64,000 bases of DNA from Bacillus mycoides (GTDB lineage: Bacteria > Bacillota > Bacilli > Bacillales > Bacillaceae_G), in assembly GCF_018742245.1 (NCBI RefSeq), contig NZ_CP036132.1, positions 3,343,001 to 3,407,000 of the forward strand, given 5' to 3'. The position numbers and the translations under genes were made by a program. The notes below the pieces were generated by a model. That model made no database searches, was not told the DNA's origin, and worked only from the letters and a program-made list of their open reading frames with translations. This document shows, piece after piece, positions 8,404-17,295 of the stretch; positions within the stretch are counted from its first letter, which is position 1, and every line of letters begins with the position of its first letter.

Positions 8404-10017
8404 TCACTTCTCTTTATGCAAATGCTCAAGTTCTTTCCTAAGCGCCTGTTTTAAAAACTTCCCAACAGATGTTTTCGGAATTTCCTCCATAAATACAATA
8501 TCGTCTGGTAACCACCACTTCGCAAACTGTGGTTTTAAAAATTCATATAGTTCCTCTTTTGTAACAGTGCTATTTTTCTTTTGTACAACGCAGGCAACTG
8601 GACGCTCTTGCCACTGCGGGTGTGGAATTGCAACGACAGCCGCTTCAAATATAGCGTCATGTGCCATTAGAGCATTTTCAAGGTCAACGGAGGAAATCCA
8701 TTCTCCACCGCTTTTAATAACATCCTTCGTACGATCAACAATTTTGACGCAACCTTCCTCATCGACTGTAACGACATCGCCAGTATATAACCATCCATCA
8801 CGGAACCCTTCCACCGTACGCTCATCGTTATAATAGCTTGCAGCGATCCATGGCGCTCGTAAACATAGTTCTCCCATCTCCGTACCATCCCACTTCACTT
8901 CACCATTTGTACCGACTACTTTCATCTCTACACCAGGGACAAGATATCCTTGCTTCGATCTTATCTCAAGTTGTTCTTCATACGCCAAATCTGTTTCATA
9001 GCTTTTTAGACGTGCAAGCGTTACGAGTGGACTCGTTTCAGTCATGCCATATGCATGTACGAAAGGAACATTATATTTTTGCTCGAACGCTTTAATAACG
9101 CTTTTCGGTGCAGCTGCGCCTCCGCATAGTAATCTCGTTATACTAGATAAATCATAACTATTATTTTCTAACTCTTGTAAAACACCGAGCCAAATTGTCG
9201 GCACACCCGCAGCTATCGTTACTTTTTCAGTTTGAATCATTTCTAATAAAATTTTCGGAGTAAACATCGGTCCCGGAAGAACTTGTTTTGACCCAAACCA
9301 AGTAGCTGCAAAAGGAAGTCCCCAAGCGTTCACATGAAACATTGGCACAATAGCCATTGCTGCATCACTTTCCGATAAAGCTGTCGTATCCGCTAATCCA
9401 AGTGCCATACAGTGCAACACTGTACTACGATGTGTATAAACAACACCTTTTGGATTCCCTGTAGTCGCTGACGTATAACACATACCAGCAGGTGTATTTT
9501 CATCAATATCTTTAACAAATTGGAAATTTGGGTCGCCGTCTTCTAAAAGTTTCTCATAATGATATACAGGCTGAAGGGTCGTTTTTGGGAGCTCCTCTTT
9601 ATCAGTCATAATAATATATGCTTGTACAGTCGATAATTCAGACTGGATATTCTCAATGAGTGGTACAAGATCTTCATCAATAAGTAAAATACGATCTTCT
9701 GCATGTTGAATAATGTATGAAATATGTTGAGGAGATAAACGAATATTAATTGTGTGTAATACGGAAGCAATACCTGGAATAGCAAAATATGCTTCTACAT
9801 GTCGATGATGATTCCACGCTAACGTTCCTATGCGCTCGCCTTCTTTAATTCCAAGCTTTTTTAACGCACTTGAAAGTCTTCTTGTCCTTTCCCCTAGCTG
9901 CTTATACGTTAATGTCGTAACTGTATCATGTGTCCGTGAAATGATTTCTTTCTTTGGGAATAGTTTTTCTGCCCTTTCCATCATAGAACTAATTGTTAGA
10001 GGTACATTCATCATCAT
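8404..10017 (-). CDS. Long/medium-chain fatty acyl-CoA ligase
   Basis: A 537-residue AMP-forming ligase with the loop TSATTGNPKGVVYTHRS, the YGMTE motif, GWLYTGDVV and a C-terminal KTSVGKFLKQ lysine. It activates fatty acids with ATP and CoA in the cytoplasm. Length and motifs fit the fatty-acyl-CoA synthetase group (AlkK/LcfB type) rather than acetyl-CoA synthetase. The start is the first of three ATGs, ten bases after GGAGG. A cre-like site in the leader suggests catabolite repression. Despite being next to bioY it has its own upstream region. Confidence 0.88.
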   Translation of the reverse strand: MMMNVPLTISSMMERAEKLFPKKEIISRTHDTVTTLTYKQLGERTRRLSSALKKLGIKEGERIGTLAWNHHRHVEAYFAIPGIASVLHTINIRLSPQHISYIIQHAEDRILLIDEDLVPLIENIQSELSTVQAYIIMTDKEELPKTTLQPVYHYEKLLEDGDPNFQFVKDIDENTPAGMCYTSATTGNPKGVVYTHRSTVLHCMALGLADTTALSESDAAMAIVPMFHVNAWGLPFAATWFGSKQVLPGPMFTPKILLEMIQTEKVTIAAGVPTIWLGVLQELENNSYDLSSITRLLCGGAAAPKSVIKAFEQKYNVPFVHAYGMTETSPLVTLARLKSYETDLAYEEQLEIRSKQGYLVPGVEMKVVGTNGEVKWDGTEMGELCLRAPWIAASYYNDERTVEGFRDGWLYTGDVVTVDEEGCVKIVDRTKDVIKSGGEWISSVDLENALMAHDAIFEAAVVAIPHPQWQERPVACVVQKKNSTVTKEELYEFLKPQFAKWWLPDDIVFMEEIPKTSVGKFLKQALRKELEHLHKEK

Positions 10018-10035
10018 ATTGTTTACATCCTCCCT

Positions 10036-10049
10036 TTAAAGCGTTTTCA
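10036..10049 (-). promoter_or_regulatory. cre-like site in the leader of the acyl-CoA ligase
   Basis: TGAAAACGCTTTAA on the minus strand matches the CcpA site consensus (TGNAANCGNTNNCA) except at one of the last two bases. It lies 19 bases upstream of the start codon, where CcpA would act as a roadblock. Confidence 0.45.
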
Positions 10050-10101
10050 TTTCGTTCATTATAACAGACTTCTACAAATATTTACGGTATTTTTCAGTAT
10101 T

Positions 10102-10133
10102 TTCTGAATTATTTCTTTGGAAATAATTCAGAA
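10102..10133. repeat. Perfect 14-bp inverted repeat, 4-base gap
   Basis: TTCTGAATTATTTC and its exact complement are separated by TTTG. No T-tract follows on either strand, so an operator is more likely than a terminator. It lies about 85 bases upstream of the acyl-CoA ligase start. Confidence 0.6.
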
Positions 10134-10180
10134 CAATAAAAACCATAGCAATTAAAGGTCATTATTGTTACAAAAAAATA

Positions 10181-10210
10181 AAAACTCCTTTATTCATTTA
10201 AAGGAGTTTT
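10181..10210 (-). terminator. Terminator after the zinc ribbon/GNAT pair
   Basis: An 11-bp stem AAAACTCCTTT / AAAGGAGTTTT with a T-tract on the minus strand. Confidence 0.8.
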
Positions 10211-10224
10211 CACTATAAAACATT

Positions 10225-10785
10225 TCATTGATTCATATATCTTTCCCTGGATATACAATACCTTTTCGTATCACGATACTTATCTTTGATGAACAAATCA
10301 TTTTGAATCGTACACTTATACTCCATATTCAAGCGTTTCATTAATCTTTCAGATACTTCATTTTCTGAATTACATCCCGCTTCAATACTAGTAAGACATA
10401 GCTCGTTAAAGCCATAGCTAAAAAAAGCTAACGCCGCTTCGGTAGCCAATCCTCTTCCCCAATATTTTCGTGATAAGGCGTATGCAATTTCTGCTTTATG
10501 TGTATTTGAATCATATTTTATAAATCCACGAGTTCCTATGAGTTTTTGTTCTTCTTTTAGTACAATTCCAAGGGGAGCTACTTTTTCTTTCTCATATCCA
10601 CCCACAATTTCTTCTATATATTTTTGTGTGTCATGTAACGATTGATGAGCATCCCATACAGTATAAGTTGTCATCTCTTTATCTGAGGCATACTCATATA
10701 TATGTAAACTATCACTCATATTAACTTCCCTTAATATAAGACGTTTCGTATACAACGTTGGATACGCCCACTTCTCAACGATCAT
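10225..10785 (-). CDS. GNAT N-acetyltransferase (RimJ/RimL type)
   Basis: A 186-residue acetyltransferase. The N-terminus YTKRLILREVNMSDS is typical of the RimJ/RimL (Acetyltransf_3) group. The acetyl-CoA-binding motif A is YALSRKYWGRGLATEAAL at about 93-110. Its substrate could be a protein N-terminus, an antibiotic or a small amine; nothing here decides. The start overlaps the stop of the upstream zinc-ribbon gene (ATGA), so the two are co-translated. Confidence 0.85.
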   Translation of the reverse strand: MIVEKWAYPTLYTKRLILREVNMSDSLHIYEYASDKEMTTYTVWDAHQSLHDTQKYIEEIVGGYEKEKVAPLGIVLKEEQKLIGTRGFIKYDSNTHKAEIAYALSRKYWGRGLATEAALAFFSYGFNELCLTSIEAGCNSENEVSERLMKRLNMEYKCTIQNDLFIKDKYRDTKRYCISRERYMNQ

Positions 10786-10985
10786 AATGGCTTCTGCTTA
10801 AATCTTTCATAATTCCGTACCTTTAATACAAGGATATTTCCGCAATCTGTACAAATATACGCATCCACTGGTGAAGATGTGAACATTGTCTCCTTCTTCC
10901 GTATTTGTGCATAGCCGACAAACTCACCCTCTCCTATGTTATGAGAACCACAATTAGAGCATGTTTGCACGTCCTTCTGTTTCAT
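10782..10985 (-). CDS. Small zinc-ribbon protein
   Basis: A 67-residue protein with two CxxC knuckles (CSNCGSHNIGEG near residue 9 and CTDCGN near residue 45), the pattern of a one-zinc ribbon. Such small proteins often bind nucleic acid or act as accessory subunits; no function can be assigned. AAAGGTGG precedes the ATG. It is the first gene of a two-gene unit with a GNAT acetyltransferase. Confidence 0.8.
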   Translation of the reverse strand: MKQKDVQTCSNCGSHNIGEGEFVGYAQIRKKETMFTSSPVDAYICTDCGNILVLKVRNYERFKQKPL

Positions 10986-11136
10986 GAGAGCACCACCTTT
11001 AATCTGTTTCTACTCCCTTCGACAGTTAACTTCCATTTTCCTTCCAAAAAACTCTTATTCTCTTACATTCCAAGAGGAATCTCAGAATAAAAATCGTATA
11101 TGTACTATGAAATACATTTATTGACGGAGGTATCTT

Positions 11137-11949
11137 ATGAGTACGATTATGACAATCGATGCAGCACAAGAAATTGAAAAGACGGAAATAGATGTGCTCT
11201 CTTCTAGATTAGAGGCACTACAAGCAATGAACGGAAATCCAATGCAAGTGCAAATGAAAAAATTCGGGAGTGCCACTGCCTTTTCATCAAAAGTAATTGC
11301 TGGCCCTACTTTTAATACGGTAAAAGGCATTACATTTACAAATACAGATGAGATAGATGAAATCATCTCTTATTATCAATCACTACAAATTCCTTGCCGT
11401 TTTGAAATCACACCAGCGCAAGGCACAACTGAACTATTTCAACACTTATCTCAAAAAGGTTTTTACCAATCTAGCTTCCATACTGCTTTATATAGTATAC
11501 CGAGAGAAGATTCATCACTTCTTCCGTCTAACATTTCAGTACGCAAACTGAAAGAAAATGAGTTTCATACTTTTGCAGATATTTATGTACGCGGATTTAA
11601 TATGCCGTCTTTTACAAAAGATGGTGTCCATCAAAATAACGAAGTTCTTTACAATAAACCAGGCTGGCATTTTTTCATATCTGAAGTTCAAAATATCCCT
11701 GCAGGCATTGGTGTACTGTATGTAAATAAAGGTATTGCCTCACTAGCTGCTTCTGCTACTTTACCAGAATTTCAACGTAAAGGTTCTCATACTGCATTAA
11801 TTCAAAAACGGATTGAGACCGCTGTTGAATCCAATTGCAATTTAATAGTTGGACAAGCTCGCTTTGGTAGCGGCAGTCAAAATAATATGGAACGTGCCCA
11901 TATGAAAATCGCTTATACAAAATCAATATGGACTGCGAAAGACATGTAA
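11137..11949 (+). CDS. GNAT family N-acetyltransferase, 270 aa
   Basis: A 270-residue protein with an N-terminal half of unknown structure and a C-terminal GNAT fold (about 145-265), including ASLAASATLPEFQRKGSHTA, which carries a degenerate acetyl-CoA loop (Q-R-K-G-S-H in place of Q-x-x-G-x-G/A). The final segment YTKSIWTAKDM resembles the C-terminal strand of GNATs. The substrate is unknown. A GGAGG precedes the ATG. No terminator is seen right after the gene; a bcr1 repeat begins 38 bases downstream. Confidence 0.82.
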   Translation: MSTIMTIDAAQEIEKTEIDVLSSRLEALQAMNGNPMQVQMKKFGSATAFSSKVIAGPTFNTVKGITFTNTDEIDEIISYYQSLQIPCRFEITPAQGTTELFQHLSQKGFYQSSFHTALYSIPREDSSLLPSNISVRKLKENEFHTFADIYVRGFNMPSFTKDGVHQNNEVLYNKPGWHFFISEVQNIPAGIGVLYVNKGIASLAASATLPEFQRKGSHTALIQKRIETAVESNCNLIVGQARFGSGSQNNMERAHMKIAYTKSIWTAKDM

Positions 11950-11986
11950 TTAACATTCGTTCTCTTTCCGTTACAACCTTATACAT

Positions 11987-12143
11987 TTTATCCCGCATTA
12001 ACGGGCAGTAAGACCCCCACCTCAAAATTCAGCGAAAGCAAAGAAGTTAGGTGTGGGATCAACTGCCCGTAAAAGCCCGATTGGTTCAACTAATAATCAG
12101 TGGGGGATGAACAAAACCCCCACTGATTAAAGTTTCACTTTAT
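11987..12143. mobile_element. bcr1 repeat element
   Basis: A 157-base element bounded at both ends by TTTAT (11987-11991 and 12139-12143), the target duplication typical of bcr1. It contains the characteristic pairs ACGGGCAGT ... ACTGCCCGT, CCCCCACCT ... AGGTGTGGG and AATCAGTGGGGG ... CCCCCACTGATT, and it ends AAAGTTTCACTTTAT. bcr1 is a non-autonomous, structured, mobile repeat known only from the B. cereus group. Here it lies between the GNAT gene and the csbD-like gene, in the latter's upstream region. A decayed relative is at 45891-45984. Confidence 0.92.
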
Positions 12144-12272
12144 GACAATTCCTTTTCTATCCTATTAATCATTTGAATATTCAAACCGGATTTGTTACGC
12201 TATTACTAGATACATCATTCAACTTGCAATATGAAAAGAGAATTCTAATCAAACTACAAGGAGGAGAAATGT

Positions 12273-12485
12273 ATGACAAAGCATGATCATGGTTTAAAAG
12301 AAAAAGTAGAAGGTGCAATTGATAAAGTAAAAGGCGAAGTAAAAGAAGTTGTCGGGAAAGTAACCGACAATAAGAAATTACAAGCTGAAGGAAAATGGGA
12401 TAAGGTGAAAGGCACTGCTAAAGACACAATCGGTAATGTAAAAGAAAAAATACATGAATATACAGAGCATAAAGAAAACAAATAA
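12273..12485 (+). CDS. CsbD-like stress protein
   Basis: A 70-residue, highly charged, Lys/Glu-rich helical protein with two repeats of the CsbD motif (KVEGAIDKVKGEVKEVVGKV and KVKGTAKDTIGNVKEK). CsbD proteins are general stress proteins of unknown mechanism and are often under sigma-B in Bacillus. I could not find a convincing sigma-B promoter here; the bcr1 repeat ends 130 bases upstream and may have altered the region. GGAGGAG precedes the ATG. Confidence 0.9.
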   Translation: MTKHDHGLKEKVEGAIDKVKGEVKEVVGKVTDNKKLQAEGKWDKVKGTAKDTIGNVKEKIHEYTEHKENK

Positions 12486-12511
12486 AAAAGAGCCATCTGG
12501 CTCTTTTTTAT
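12485..12511. terminator. Bidirectional terminator after the csbD-like gene
   Basis: A stem AAAAAAGAGCCA / TGGCTCTTTTTT with a 2-base centre, shared by convergent genes. It overlaps the last codon of the DUF2164 gene. Confidence 0.88.
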
Positions 12512-12759
12512 TTACCCTCATTCTTCTCTAACACATACAAATCTTCTTCAATATTCGTTAATTTCTCACTTACAAGTTTTCTTGCATCTCCAATTGCTTG
12601 ATTGTATGCAAATGGTCCTACTAATTTAATCATTTCCTCTATTAAACGTTCTGCTTGGAAACGTCCAATCTCATCTAAATCTTCTTCAACGAAAAACTGC
12701 TGAATTTGTGCTACAAGCTCTTCTTTTTTATCAGTCGGTATTTTTATGTTCATCATCAT
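12508..12759 (-). CDS. DUF2164 family protein
   Basis: An 83-residue acidic protein with the DUF2164 pattern: an N-terminal KIPTDKKEELVAQIQQFF helix, an EDLDEIGRFQAERLIEEM centre and a GPFAYNQAIGDA segment. The family's function is unknown. GAGGGG lies six bases before the first of three ATGs. It follows the amidase gene at 17 bases and may be co-transcribed with it. Confidence 0.85.
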   Translation of the reverse strand: MMMNIKIPTDKKEELVAQIQQFFVEEDLDEIGRFQAERLIEEMIKLVGPFAYNQAIGDARKLVSEKLTNIEEDLYVLEKNEGK

Positions 12760-12776
12760 TAGTTACCCCTCTATAT

Positions 12777-13229
12777 TTAAGATAATACTTTTCTTAACTC
12801 TACCATAGAAAAGCGATTTCCTGGACAAGTTTTTGTAACCCCTTCTAACTCCCTATGACCGAGTATATTTCCTTTCTCTATGGCAAACTGCTTCATAAAC
12901 ATTTTACATAAAGAATATAATGAATTCATTTGCGGGGTAGTTGGATCATATTTATCAAAATTTCCCGTCATACATATTCCAATTGTATCACTATTATTAT
13001 CTTTCGCATGTGCTCCAATATGTAAACCTCTCCCTTCGACTACAGTTCCATCTTCTTCAATAAAATAATTGTAACCAATCCCGCTCCATCCTCTTACCTT
13101 TTGATGAAATTCGTGAGTTTTATACACATCCCATCCATCTTCTGACGTATGGTGGATAATCAGTTTATTTACTTTTTCTAAAGGAACTAACTCATTTTGA
13201 AATGTTAAATTTGCACATTTAATTTCCAT
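12777..13229 (-). CDS. N-acetylmuramoyl-L-alanine amidase (Amidase_2/PGRP fold)
   Basis: A 150-residue zinc amidase that would cut the bond between MurNAc and the stem peptide in peptidoglycan. The zinc ligands can be seen in LIIHHT (H26/H27) and near the end in VTKTCPGNRF. The core GIGYNYFIEEDGTVVEGRG and GICMTGNFD are typical of the PGRP/T7 lysozyme fold. There is no signal peptide and no cell-wall binding domain, so export would need another route, or the enzyme acts on internalised or released wall fragments. It sits between the PP2C and DUF2164 genes. Confidence 0.9.
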   Translation of the reverse strand: MEIKCANLTFQNELVPLEKVNKLIIHHTSEDGWDVYKTHEFHQKVRGWSGIGYNYFIEEDGTVVEGRGLHIGAHAKDNNSDTIGICMTGNFDKYDPTTPQMNSLYSLCKMFMKQFAIEKGNILGHRELEGVTKTCPGNRFSMVELRKVLS

Positions 13230-13244
13230 ATGAACATCCTCCTC

Positions 13245-14048
13245 TTACAAATCAATCATAATAACTGTTTTATCATCTGGTCTTATTCTATTTTCTCCTT
13301 CTAACCTTTCAATGATTGCTACATATTCTTTTATACTATTCTTTCTTATATATATCACAATTTGTTCTAACGACCACTCTGGATGGAACAATCCGTCCGA
13401 ACAAATAAAGATTCCACTTACTTCAGCTACATGTAATTCACCATATTGTAAATAATCCATAGCTTCTTTCATCCCATTTGCAACTGAGTAGCCGTTTGGC
13501 ATATTTGCAAGATAGCGATTGTATTTTAACTGCTCCCGAACATCTTGAAAAACGTGTTCTTCAGGTACAGGTAATCCCTTTTCTCTATCTTCCTCTCTCT
13601 TCTTTTTTGCACGTTTACTAATTCCTTGAACCGTATCTTTCGTTAATACTCTCATCGCTCCATTTTGAAGTATTGCAACGACCATACAATCACCTAACTG
13701 TGCATATTCAAGTTTTTCGCCTTCTATTTGAACTGCTGCAATACATGTACACCACAGATGGTCTTTTTTTCTCGTATCAACCTTGTACTCTAGCATCTTG
13801 TTTTGCAATAATTCATTCGCCTTTGCAACTTCACCTTGTAAACTATTAATCTCCCGTAACGAAGTAAAATGACTTGCAAATAAATGCGAAGCGATGTATG
13901 CTCCATTATGTCCTTCTTCATCACAAAACGGGACAAGTGGCGTTGCGCCATCACATACACCGTACATCATGTTATGTTCATTACAAAAAAATGAATCCTC
14001 ACATTCTTGTTTTAAAGGACTTTTCTGTTGATACGTCGTTATCTTCAT
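13245..14048 (-). CDS. PP2C-family serine/threonine phosphatase
   Basis: A 267-residue cytoplasmic protein with the metal-binding PP2C motifs: ECEDSFF (motif I), YGVCDGAT (motif II), QLGDCMVV, ICSDGLF and DDKTVIMI at the C-terminus. It would remove phosphate from Ser/Thr using Mn or Mg ions. The start is ATG 14048, eight bases after AAGGGG; an in-frame ATG at 14066 comes before that ribosome binding site and is not used. No partner kinase is in the window. Gene order suggests co-transcription with the amidase (15 bases apart). Confidence 0.88.
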   Translation of the reverse strand: MKITTYQQKSPLKQECEDSFFCNEHNMMYGVCDGATPLVPFCDEEGHNGAYIASHLFASHFTSLREINSLQGEVAKANELLQNKMLEYKVDTRKKDHLWCTCIAAVQIEGEKLEYAQLGDCMVVAILQNGAMRVLTKDTVQGISKRAKKKREEDREKGLPVPEEHVFQDVREQLKYNRYLANMPNGYSVANGMKEAMDYLQYGELHVAEVSGIFICSDGLFHPEWSLEQIVIYIRKNSIKEYVAIIERLEGENRIRPDDKTVIMIDL

Positions 14049-14191
14049 ATCTGTATCCCCTTTCAAATCATCAAATACTCAAACTGTTTAGATTAATCTA
14101 ATTTTCCAAAATAAACTGTTTTCACCTAAAACTTTCAATTTCATATATAATCTTGAAATAATATGATTATTTAGTGAAGGACGGGAAAAAG

Positions 14192-15001
14192 ATGGTCAGA
14201 TTTCTTGGTGTTATTTTTGGTTCTATTATTATTGCGATTGCCTTTAATCTTTTCCTTATCCCCCATAAAATTTTAAGTAGTGGAATTGGCGGAATTGCTA
14301 TTATTTTAGGGATTGCAACCCCTGTAAACACAGGCATTATTAACTTTGTATTGAACTTACCTATCCTTATTTTAGGATACATAGGTCTTGGAAAAAAAGT
14401 AATTTTTAACACAGTTGTCTCTGTAATTGTATTATCTGCTGCACTATACTATGTTCCTGTAAAAGTCGTAGCAACAGACCCACTTTTATCTTCTGTATTT
14501 GGCGGTGTCATCGCCGGCGCTGGTATTGGCCTTGTCTTTAACTGCCATGGTTCAACTGGTGGATTTGATATTATCGGTATGTTGTTATCTCGTAAACGAG
14601 ATATTAAACTTGGTGGATTCCTTATTGGATTAAATACAGTTGTTGTTGTCATTGCAGGATTTTTCTTCACTTGGGATGTTGCCCTTACAAGCTTACTTTC
14701 AATTTATGTAACTGGTAAAGTAATTGATGCCGTTCATACAAAACATCGTAAAGTTACACTTATGATTGTAACAAATCAAGCGGAAGAAATGAAAAAAAAG
14801 CTTCTTTCAACTGTAGTACGCGGAATTACGTTACTTGATGGTGAAGGTGCTTATTCAAACGAGAAAAAACGTGTACTTATGACAGTCGTTTCTCGTGAAG
14901 AATTAGCAAGTATGAAACTAACGATTTCCGAAATTGATCCTCATGCATTCGTTAATATTACAGAAACTGTTGAAGTGTTAGGATTGTTTAGAAAAGCATA
15001 A
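14192..15001 (+). CDS. YitT family membrane protein (DUF161 + DUF2179)
   Basis: A protein of about 269 residues with five or six hydrophobic helices (residues 1-170), including the family motif NCHGSTGGFDIIG, then a soluble DUF2179 domain (about 185-265) with GITLLDGEGAYS. Function is unproven; members are often called possible transporters. An upstream in-frame GTG at 14174 has no ribosome binding site; ATG 14192 follows AAGGACGGG, so I chose it. It is single-gene, with a terminator shared with the VOC gene. Confidence 0.88.
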   Translation: MVRFLGVIFGSIIIAIAFNLFLIPHKILSSGIGGIAIILGIATPVNTGIINFVLNLPILILGYIGLGKKVIFNTVVSVIVLSAALYYVPVKVVATDPLLSSVFGGVIAGAGIGLVFNCHGSTGGFDIIGMLLSRKRDIKLGGFLIGLNTVVVVIAGFFFTWDVALTSLLSIYVTGKVIDAVHTKHRKVTLMIVTNQAEEMKKKLLSTVVRGITLLDGEGAYSNEKKRVLMTVVSREELASMKLTISEIDPHAFVNITETVEVLGLFRKA

Positions 15002-15030
15002 AAAACTAGGTGGACCTTCACCTAGTTTTT
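15001..15030. terminator. Bidirectional terminator, yitT-like / VOC gene
   Basis: A 12-bp stem AAAAACTAGGTG / CACCTAGTTTTT with a 6-base loop between convergent genes. It overlaps the last codons of the VOC gene. Confidence 0.88.
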
Positions 15031-15393
15031 ATTTTGCATAAATTCAATTCGATTTCCAAACGGATCTGATACGTAAAATCTAATCACGTCTGGTCGTGCA
15101 TTATCATCTATTACTTCAACACCTTGCTTTATTAACTCTTGTTTAAATTCATCAATTTTCAAAACATAAAAAGCTGGATGCGCTTTTTTAGCTGGATTAA
15201 AGTTTTGCTCGACTCCAATATGAATCTCTTGATTTCCACACTTAAACCAACATCCGCCACGCTTCTTTAACTCTTCTGGTTTCGGAATTTCCTTCATACC
15301 AATTTTATTACCATAAAATTCTCGTGCTTCTTCTTCACATCCTACAGGTGCCGCCACTTGTACATGATCAATTCCTTGAATATAGCTTTTCAT
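15022..15393 (-). CDS. VOC superfamily (glyoxalase-like) protein
   Basis: A 123-residue protein with paired beta-alpha-beta-beta-beta modules. Likely metal ligands are H10 (GIDHVQVAAP), a central His (EIHIGVEQ) and a C-terminal Glu (DPFGNRIEFMQ). Members include glyoxalase I, dioxygenases and thiol transferases. This one lacks clear markers for fosfomycin resistance (FosB), so the reaction is not assigned. GGGGGAG precedes the ATG. Monocistronic. Confidence 0.85.
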   Translation of the reverse strand: MKSYIQGIDHVQVAAPVGCEEEAREFYGNKIGMKEIPKPEELKKRGGCWFKCGNQEIHIGVEQNFNPAKKAHPAFYVLKIDEFKQELIKQGVEVIDDNARPDVIRFYVSDPFGNRIEFMQNKN

Positions 15394-15627
15394 TTTTCTC
15401 CCCCTCTTCTAGTCTAATGTTATAACGAAAATACATTCATGTAACTTACAAAAAATTAATAAAACAATATAAGATTCTCTTATTACTACCTTTTATACCT
15501 TCCACTAAAAATAAAAAAGAAAATTCACTATGTAATTTCCATTTTTTATAGAAATACACATCACACCTATATTATAGTTATTAATAGATCCATCTTTTTT
15601 AGATGCCAGTTGTACGGAGGAAATATT

Positions 15628-17160
15628 ATGAGTCGTAAAAAATATTCATCTACTCAAAAAAAGCGTCAACCAAACGTATCTGGACGCCTGCGAAACCATA
15701 TACAAAATCGTTCTTTAGCAGAAATGTATGCATCTCTTTTTGAACATAACCCTGATAGTATTATTTCATTGAATTTAGAAGGAGTTATTTTACATATTAA
15801 CCCCTCTGCTGAAAGAATATTAGGTTATACTTCTAACGAATTGGAGCGAAAAACAATCACTTCTATTTTAGAAGCACATATTTCTGATCAAGTGCTACAA
15901 TACATCAAAAATACTGCGGCTGATAATCAAAAAGAGTATATCGTCTCTATTTATCATAAAGACGGATATTTACTAGATGTCGTAACAAAATTAGTTCCTA
16001 TTTTTGTTAAAAATCGTTTAACAGGTGTATACGCCATTATGAAACCCCTTGAAAAATCAGAAAGAATTGAGAAAGTATTACAAGAGAGTGAGAAACGATT
16101 ACGCACATTAATGAATTCGATGCCTGCGTTTGTTATTTTTAAGGATCATGAAGGACGCTGGCTTGAGGCGAATGACTATGCGCTTTCTTGTTTCAATTTC
16201 CATAACGTACCTTATCATGGAAAAAGAGATAATGAACTCATTCAATATAACGAAGCGTACCGCGAATCTTTTTTGCATTGTGAAGAAGTCGATGAACTAA
16301 CATGGCAAAAAGGACAAATTCTTCACGGAGAGGAATTTATTATACATAGAGATGATTTCGACCTAGTTTTAAGTATTTCAAAAGTCCCACTCTTCCACCC
16401 TGATGGCTCACGCAAAGGTCTTATAGTAATGGGAAGAGACGTTACCGAACTAAAAGAAACTGAAAAGTTATTACGAAAATCCGAAAAGCTTGCAGTAGTA
16501 GGACAACTGACAGCTGGAATTGCACATGAAATTAGAAACCCACTCACTTCATTAAAAGGATTTTTAACATTATTACATCCAGAAATAAATGAGGAAAATA
16601 AATGGTATGTGGACGTTATGCTGAGTGAGATTTCACAAATGGAATCTATAACAAGCCAATTTATGGCGATGTCTAAACCACAAGTGTTATCTATTCATAC
16701 ATGCAACGTACAAACATTAATTGAAGAAGTTGTAACTTTTATTTTACCAACAGCAATTATGCACAGCGTTCATATCATCATGGACCATTTCGATTATATT
16801 TCTGACATTCAATGTGACAGTAATCAATTAAAACAAGTTTTTATTAACATATTAAAAAATGCGATCGAGGCGATGCCTGATGGTGGTAACATATTCATTC
16901 AAACAACTTCGTTAGAAAATGATTTTGTTTCAATACGCATTATCGATGAAGGTTGTGGGATTCCTGAAGAGCGCATGGCTCGTCTTGGCGAACCTTTTTA
17001 TAGCTTGAAAGAAAAAGGAACTGGCCTTGGCTTAATGATGTGCTATAAAATCATTCAAGAGCATCACGGGAAATTATTCATTTCAAGTGAATTAAACATA
17101 GGAACAACTGTCGATATCCAATTACCAGTTGCTACAGCTCAGCCTGTAACAAACTCTTAA
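15628..17160 (+). CDS. Soluble PAS-domain sensor histidine kinase
   Basis: A 510-residue kinase with no membrane segment. Two PAS domains (about 35-140 and 150-280) are followed by a HisKA domain with the phospho-accepting H300 in GIAHEIRNPLTSLKG, then a HATPase domain with N411 (NILKNAIEAMPDGG), DEGCGIP and GTGLGL. This is the layout of orphan sporulation-type kinases (KinA class) feeding the phosphorelay, and no response regulator is adjacent. The role in sporulation is an inference from architecture. The start is ATG 15628 after CGGAGGAA; the in-frame TTG at 15610 precedes that site. Confidence 0.87.
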   Translation: MSRKKYSSTQKKRQPNVSGRLRNHIQNRSLAEMYASLFEHNPDSIISLNLEGVILHINPSAERILGYTSNELERKTITSILEAHISDQVLQYIKNTAADNQKEYIVSIYHKDGYLLDVVTKLVPIFVKNRLTGVYAIMKPLEKSERIEKVLQESEKRLRTLMNSMPAFVIFKDHEGRWLEANDYALSCFNFHNVPYHGKRDNELIQYNEAYRESFLHCEEVDELTWQKGQILHGEEFIIHRDDFDLVLSISKVPLFHPDGSRKGLIVMGRDVTELKETEKLLRKSEKLAVVGQLTAGIAHEIRNPLTSLKGFLTLLHPEINEENKWYVDVMLSEISQMESITSQFMAMSKPQVLSIHTCNVQTLIEEVVTFILPTAIMHSVHIIMDHFDYISDIQCDSNQLKQVFINILKNAIEAMPDGGNIFIQTTSLENDFVSIRIIDEGCGIPEERMARLGEPFYSLKEKGTGLGLMMCYKIIQEHHGKLFISSELNIGTTVDIQLPVATAQPVTNS

Positions 17161-17232
17161 CTATGCTACATGAATATAGTAAAAGATATCTGTTATAAGT
17201 AGTTCAGTTATTGTGGAAAACATCTACACTAA

Positions 17233-17281
17233 TACGCTAAAAAGCTCAAAGTCCCTATATGACTCTGAGCTTTTTAGCGTA
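17233..17281. terminator. Large bidirectional terminator after the histidine kinase
   Basis: A 16-bp perfect stem (17233-17248 with 17266-17281; TACGCTAAAAAGCTCA) with a further AGTC/GACT pairing in the loop. Confidence 0.85.
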
Positions 17282-17295
17282 TAAAACGCATTTCA

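Noticed and set aside
12144..12272. Sigma-B promoter for the csbD-like gene
   Set aside because: I looked for GTTT...GGGTAW spacing and found no acceptable pair.
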